A stretch of DNA of 64,000 bases from contig CAWBDF010000006.1 in NCBI GenBank assembly GCA_963787485.1, positions 248,001 to 312,000 of the forward strand, written 5' to 3'. Source of the DNA: Bog-473 sp963787485. Its GTDB lineage: Bacteria > Actinomycetota > Acidimicrobiia > Acidimicrobiales > RAAP-2. The notes beneath the pieces are model-generated. The model saw only the letters and a program-made list of their open reading frames with translations, made no database searches and was not told where the DNA came from. Made by a program: the position numbers and the translations under genes. Positions 61,990-64,000 of the stretch are shown in pieces. The number at the start of each line of letters is the position of its first letter. The first letter of the stretch is position 1.

Positions 61990-62169
61990 ATGGCTGTCCC
62001 GAAGAAGAAGAAGTCCAAGGCCAAGGGCCACAGCCATCAGGCTGGAGCGTGGCGCTTGAGTCGCCCGGCCCGCAGCGTGTGCCCGCACTGTCAGGCGTCC
62101 AAGACACCGCACGTCGTGTGCCCGAGCTGCGGCTGGTACAAGGGGCGTCAAGCGGTCGAGGTCGACTGA
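61990..62169 (+). CDS. rpmF: 50S ribosomal protein L32
   Basis: A 59-residue ribosomal protein. It starts MAVPKKKKSKAKGHSHQAGA, followed by WRLSRPARSVCPHCQASKTP with C-P-H-C and then CPSCGWYKGRQ, giving the four-cysteine zinc-binding form. The ATG at 61990 is certain from the family start. It stands between yceD and plsX, as in most bacteria, and its stop is 1 nt before the plsX start. Confidence 0.96.
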   Translation: MAVPKKKKSKAKGHSHQAGAWRLSRPARSVCPHCQASKTPHVVCPSCGWYKGRQAVEVD

Positions 62170-62170
62170 C

Positions 62171-63217
62171 TTGAGCCGTCGGGGCGAGCGTCTCGCTCCC
62201 GAAGTACTGGCGACGCTGCCCGTCGCCGTCGACGCCATGGGCGGCGACAAGGCACCGTCCGAGATCGTCGAAGGCGCCCGCCGTGCCGCCGTCGAGCACG
62301 GTGTTCGGGTCGTCCTGGTGGGTCCGCCCGACCAGGTCGGCCACACCGGCGACCTCGAGCTCGTTCCCTGCACCGAGGTCATCGCCATGGACGAGGACGC
62401 CGCCGGCGGGGTCCGCCGGAAGAAGGACTCCTCTTTGGTGCGGGCCGCCGAGCTGGTTCGGGACGGCAAGGCCTGCGCCATGGTCTCGGCCGGCAACACC
62501 GGGGCGACCATGGCCTCGGCCCTGCTGCGCATGGGCCGCCTGCCCAGCGTGGTGCGGCCCTGCATCGCCACGCCGATGCCGCGCCCGGGCCGGACGCCGG
62601 CCGTCCTGGTGGACGCCGGGGCCAATGCCGAGTGCACGCCCGCCATGCTGGTGCAGTTCGCGCGGATGGGTGCTGCCTACGTGTCGGCACGCTTCGGCAC
62701 CGAGTCGCCCTCGGTCGGCCTGCTCTCCATCGGGGAGGAGCCGACGAAGGGCACGCCCTTGGTGAAGGAGACCCACGCCCTCCTGGCCGAGGCGGCGCGG
62801 ACCGACGCCGGTGCGGCCGGATTCGAGTTCCTGGGAAACCTGGAGGGGCGCGACCTGATGCCCTCCCCCGCGGACGTGGTCGTCACCGACGGTTTCACCG
62901 GCAACGTCACCCTCAAGTCCCTCGAGGGGGCGCTCCGGTTCCTCTTCGACGCCATGCTCGCCGTGTTCGGGACCGACGACACCACGCGGCAGGCGGCCGA
63001 CGTCCTGGTCCCCTACCTGATGCCGCTCGTGGCCGAGTTCGAGCCGGAGAACACCGGGGGTGCGATGCTCCTGGGGACCGACGGGGTGTGCGTCATCAGC
63101 CACGGCTCGTCGAGCGCCATCGCGGTCATGAACGCCGTTCTGGTCGCCCACGAGTGCGCCACACGGGGGTTAATCGACCAGGTCGCGGCGGCGGTGCGAT
63201 CTGGCGATCTCTCCTGA
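62171..63217 (+). CDS. plsX: Phosphate acyltransferase PlsX
   Basis: Makes acyl-phosphate from acyl-ACP, the first step of the PlsX/PlsY route to phosphatidic acid. 348 residues: PVAVDAMGGDKAPSEIVEGA at the N-terminus, RKKDSSLVRAAELVRDGKAC, AMVSAGNTGATMASALLRMG, PAVLVDAGANAECTPAMLVQ and a C-terminal GGAMLLGTDGVCVISHGSSS. Start codon TTG at 62171. Coupled to rpmF upstream and acpP downstream (62 nt). Confidence 0.95.
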   Translation: MSRRGERLAPEVLATLPVAVDAMGGDKAPSEIVEGARRAAVEHGVRVVLVGPPDQVGHTGDLELVPCTEVIAMDEDAAGGVRRKKDSSLVRAAELVRDGKACAMVSAGNTGATMASALLRMGRLPSVVRPCIATPMPRPGRTPAVLVDAGANAECTPAMLVQFARMGAAYVSARFGTESPSVGLLSIGEEPTKGTPLVKETHALLAEAARTDAGAAGFEFLGNLEGRDLMPSPADVVVTDGFTGNVTLKSLEGALRFLFDAMLAVFGTDDTTRQAADVLVPYLMPLVAEFEPENTGGAMLLGTDGVCVISHGSSSAIAVMNAVLVAHECATRGLIDQVAAAVRSGDLS

Positions 63218-63279
63218 AAATCCCAGTTCAGAGACCTTAAACGGGCGGTCGAGGGCTTGGGACACGTAGACTGTCCACC

Positions 63280-63576
63280 GTGCCAGCCGAGACCCATACC
63301 AACCAAGGCCCCCTCGACCGGAGCGGGGTGTTCGAGCTGATCCGGGACCAGCTGGCCGACATCTTGGAGACGGACCCTACGTCGATCACCGAGGGCGCCT
63401 CCTTCGTCGAGGACCTCGACGCAGATTCCCTGGCCCTGATCGAGCTGGTCGAGGCCCTGGAGGAGGAGTTGGGGGAGCGCAGTGTCGGGTTTCGTATCGA
63501 CGACGAGGACCTCGAGGACCTGCGCACGGTTCGGGACGCTGTTGACTACGTCTACGCCAAGCTCGAGGAGGGTTGA
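63280..63576 (+). CDS. acpP: Acyl carrier protein
   Basis: A 98-residue ACP carrying acyl chains on a 4'-phosphopantetheine arm. The modified serine is in EDLDADSLALIELVEALEEE (D-S-L motif, residue about 49). The N-terminal extension of about 15 residues is longer than in E. coli ACP. Start GTG at 63280. It follows plsX, and its 3' end runs into the rnc start region. Confidence 0.92.
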   Translation: MPAETHTNQGPLDRSGVFELIRDQLADILETDPTSITEGASFVEDLDADSLALIELVEALEEELGERSVGFRIDDEDLEDLRTVRDAVDYVYAKLEEG

Positions 63577-64000
63577 GGCGGGCGCTGAGGGGGCGATCGC
63601 CCTGGCCGAGCGGCTAGGCCACACCTTCAGCGACCTGAGCCTGTTGCAACAGGCGCTTGCTCATCGCAGCTGGTGCGGTGAGCAGGAGGGAGGCGCACCT
63701 TCCAACGAGCGCTTGGAGTTCCTCGGCGACGCCGTGCTGGGCCTGGTCGTTGCCGGCTACACCTACGAGCGCTACCCCGATTTCGCGGAGGGAAAGCTGG
63801 CCAAGGTCCGATCCGCCGTGGTCAACGCCCGCGTTCTCGCCGAGGTGGCGGGCAGCCTCGGAGTCGGAGACGTCCTCTTGTTGGGCCGCGGCGAAGAGGG
63901 CTCGGGCGGCCGAGGGAAGGCCTCCATCCTGGCGGATGCCTTCGAGGCCGTGCTCGGTGCGGTGTATCTCGATGCCGGATGGGATGCCGCCCGCCGTCTC
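63542..64000 (+). CDS. rnc: Ribonuclease III (3' end beyond window)
   Basis: Cuts double-stranded RNA in rRNA and mRNA processing. The window holds only the first half: SLLQQALAHRSWCGEQEGGA then PSNERLEFLGDAVLGLVVAG is the RNase III signature with catalytic Glu and Asp, followed by GKLAKVRSAVVNARVLAEVA and SILADAFEAVLGAVYLDAGW. The double-stranded RNA-binding domain lies outside. No ATG is near; a TTG at 63542 is a possible start that would overlap acpP by 35 nt, so the start is uncertain. Confidence 0.9.
   Translation, partial: MTTSTPSSRRVEAGAEGAIALAERLGHTFSDLSLLQQALAHRSWCGEQEGGAPSNERLEFLGDAVLGLVVAGYTYERYPDFAEGKLAKVRSAVVNARVLAEVAGSLGVGDVLLLGRGEEGSGGRGKASILADAFEAVLGAVYLDAGWDAARRL

Noticed and set aside
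1..64000. tRNA and rRNA genes
   Set aside because: TTCGA-containing stretches were checked by eye but none had the surrounding arms of a tRNA; no rRNA segments were recognised. A covariance-model scan would be decisive.

Overview
The window looks like a high-GC actinobacterial chromosome segment. A WhiB regulator, a SepIVA-like septation protein, an F420-type LLM oxidoreductase, frequent GTG/TTG starts and the gene order rsmD-coaD-sepIVA-yceD-rpmF all fit Actinomycetota. Secreted proteins built from repeats of the type GYWLVASDGGVF point to Acidimicrobiia. That class assignment is an inference from gene content, not from a marker phylogeny.

Layout. (1) 1-19.4 kb is an extracellular-polysaccharide/cell-surface locus: a FemAB/GNAT-like transferase, two glycoside hydrolase family 16 enzymes near its ends, two GT4 glycosyltransferases, two methyltransferases, a polysaccharide deacetylase, a Wzx-like flippase, an ATP-grasp ligase paired with a flavoprotein, two secreted repeat proteins and a flavin oxidoreductase. 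It contains debris: a serine-acetyltransferase-like pseudogene, a methyltransferase stub and a gene-free kilobase. (2) 19.5-29 kb holds a third secreted repeat protein (frameshifted), two very large orphan FtsX-type permeases and a VanZ-like membrane protein. (3) 28955-29333 (minus) is the RNase P RNA gene rnpB. Its last 33 nt are repeated exactly 3 kb away and again, degenerately, a further 1.4 kb away, so the VanZ and one permease gene sit in repeat-bounded segments. A 16-bp G-rich tandem array lies just upstream of rnpB. (4) 29.6-64 kb is mostly core genome: xseAB, an MBL hydrolase, a ferredoxin-reductase-like flavoprotein, an IS3 remnant, a glycerol operon (glpD / AGPS-like oxidase / glpK), pyrE, whiB, an LCP ligase, acyl-CoA dehydrogenase-trpD, galK, a CaiB-type racemase, an MFS transporter, pckG, thiL, a large surface protein, rpmB, then fakA-like, recG, rsmD, coaD, sepIVA, yceD, rpmF, plsX, acpP and rnc (cut by the window end).

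How it works together. The left part should make, modify, export and trim a surface glycan and display propeller-like repeat proteins. The right part is growth machinery: DNA repair, ribosome assembly, phospholipid and fatty-acid initiation, septation, CoA, and glycerol and galactose entry. The accessory half has several single-base disruptions and gene fragments; in the core half I saw only the IS3 remnant. The most unusual observation is the reuse of the rnpB 3' end as a repeat bounding single-gene segments, which resembles a chain of att sites left by integrative elements. No integrase gene is visible in the window.
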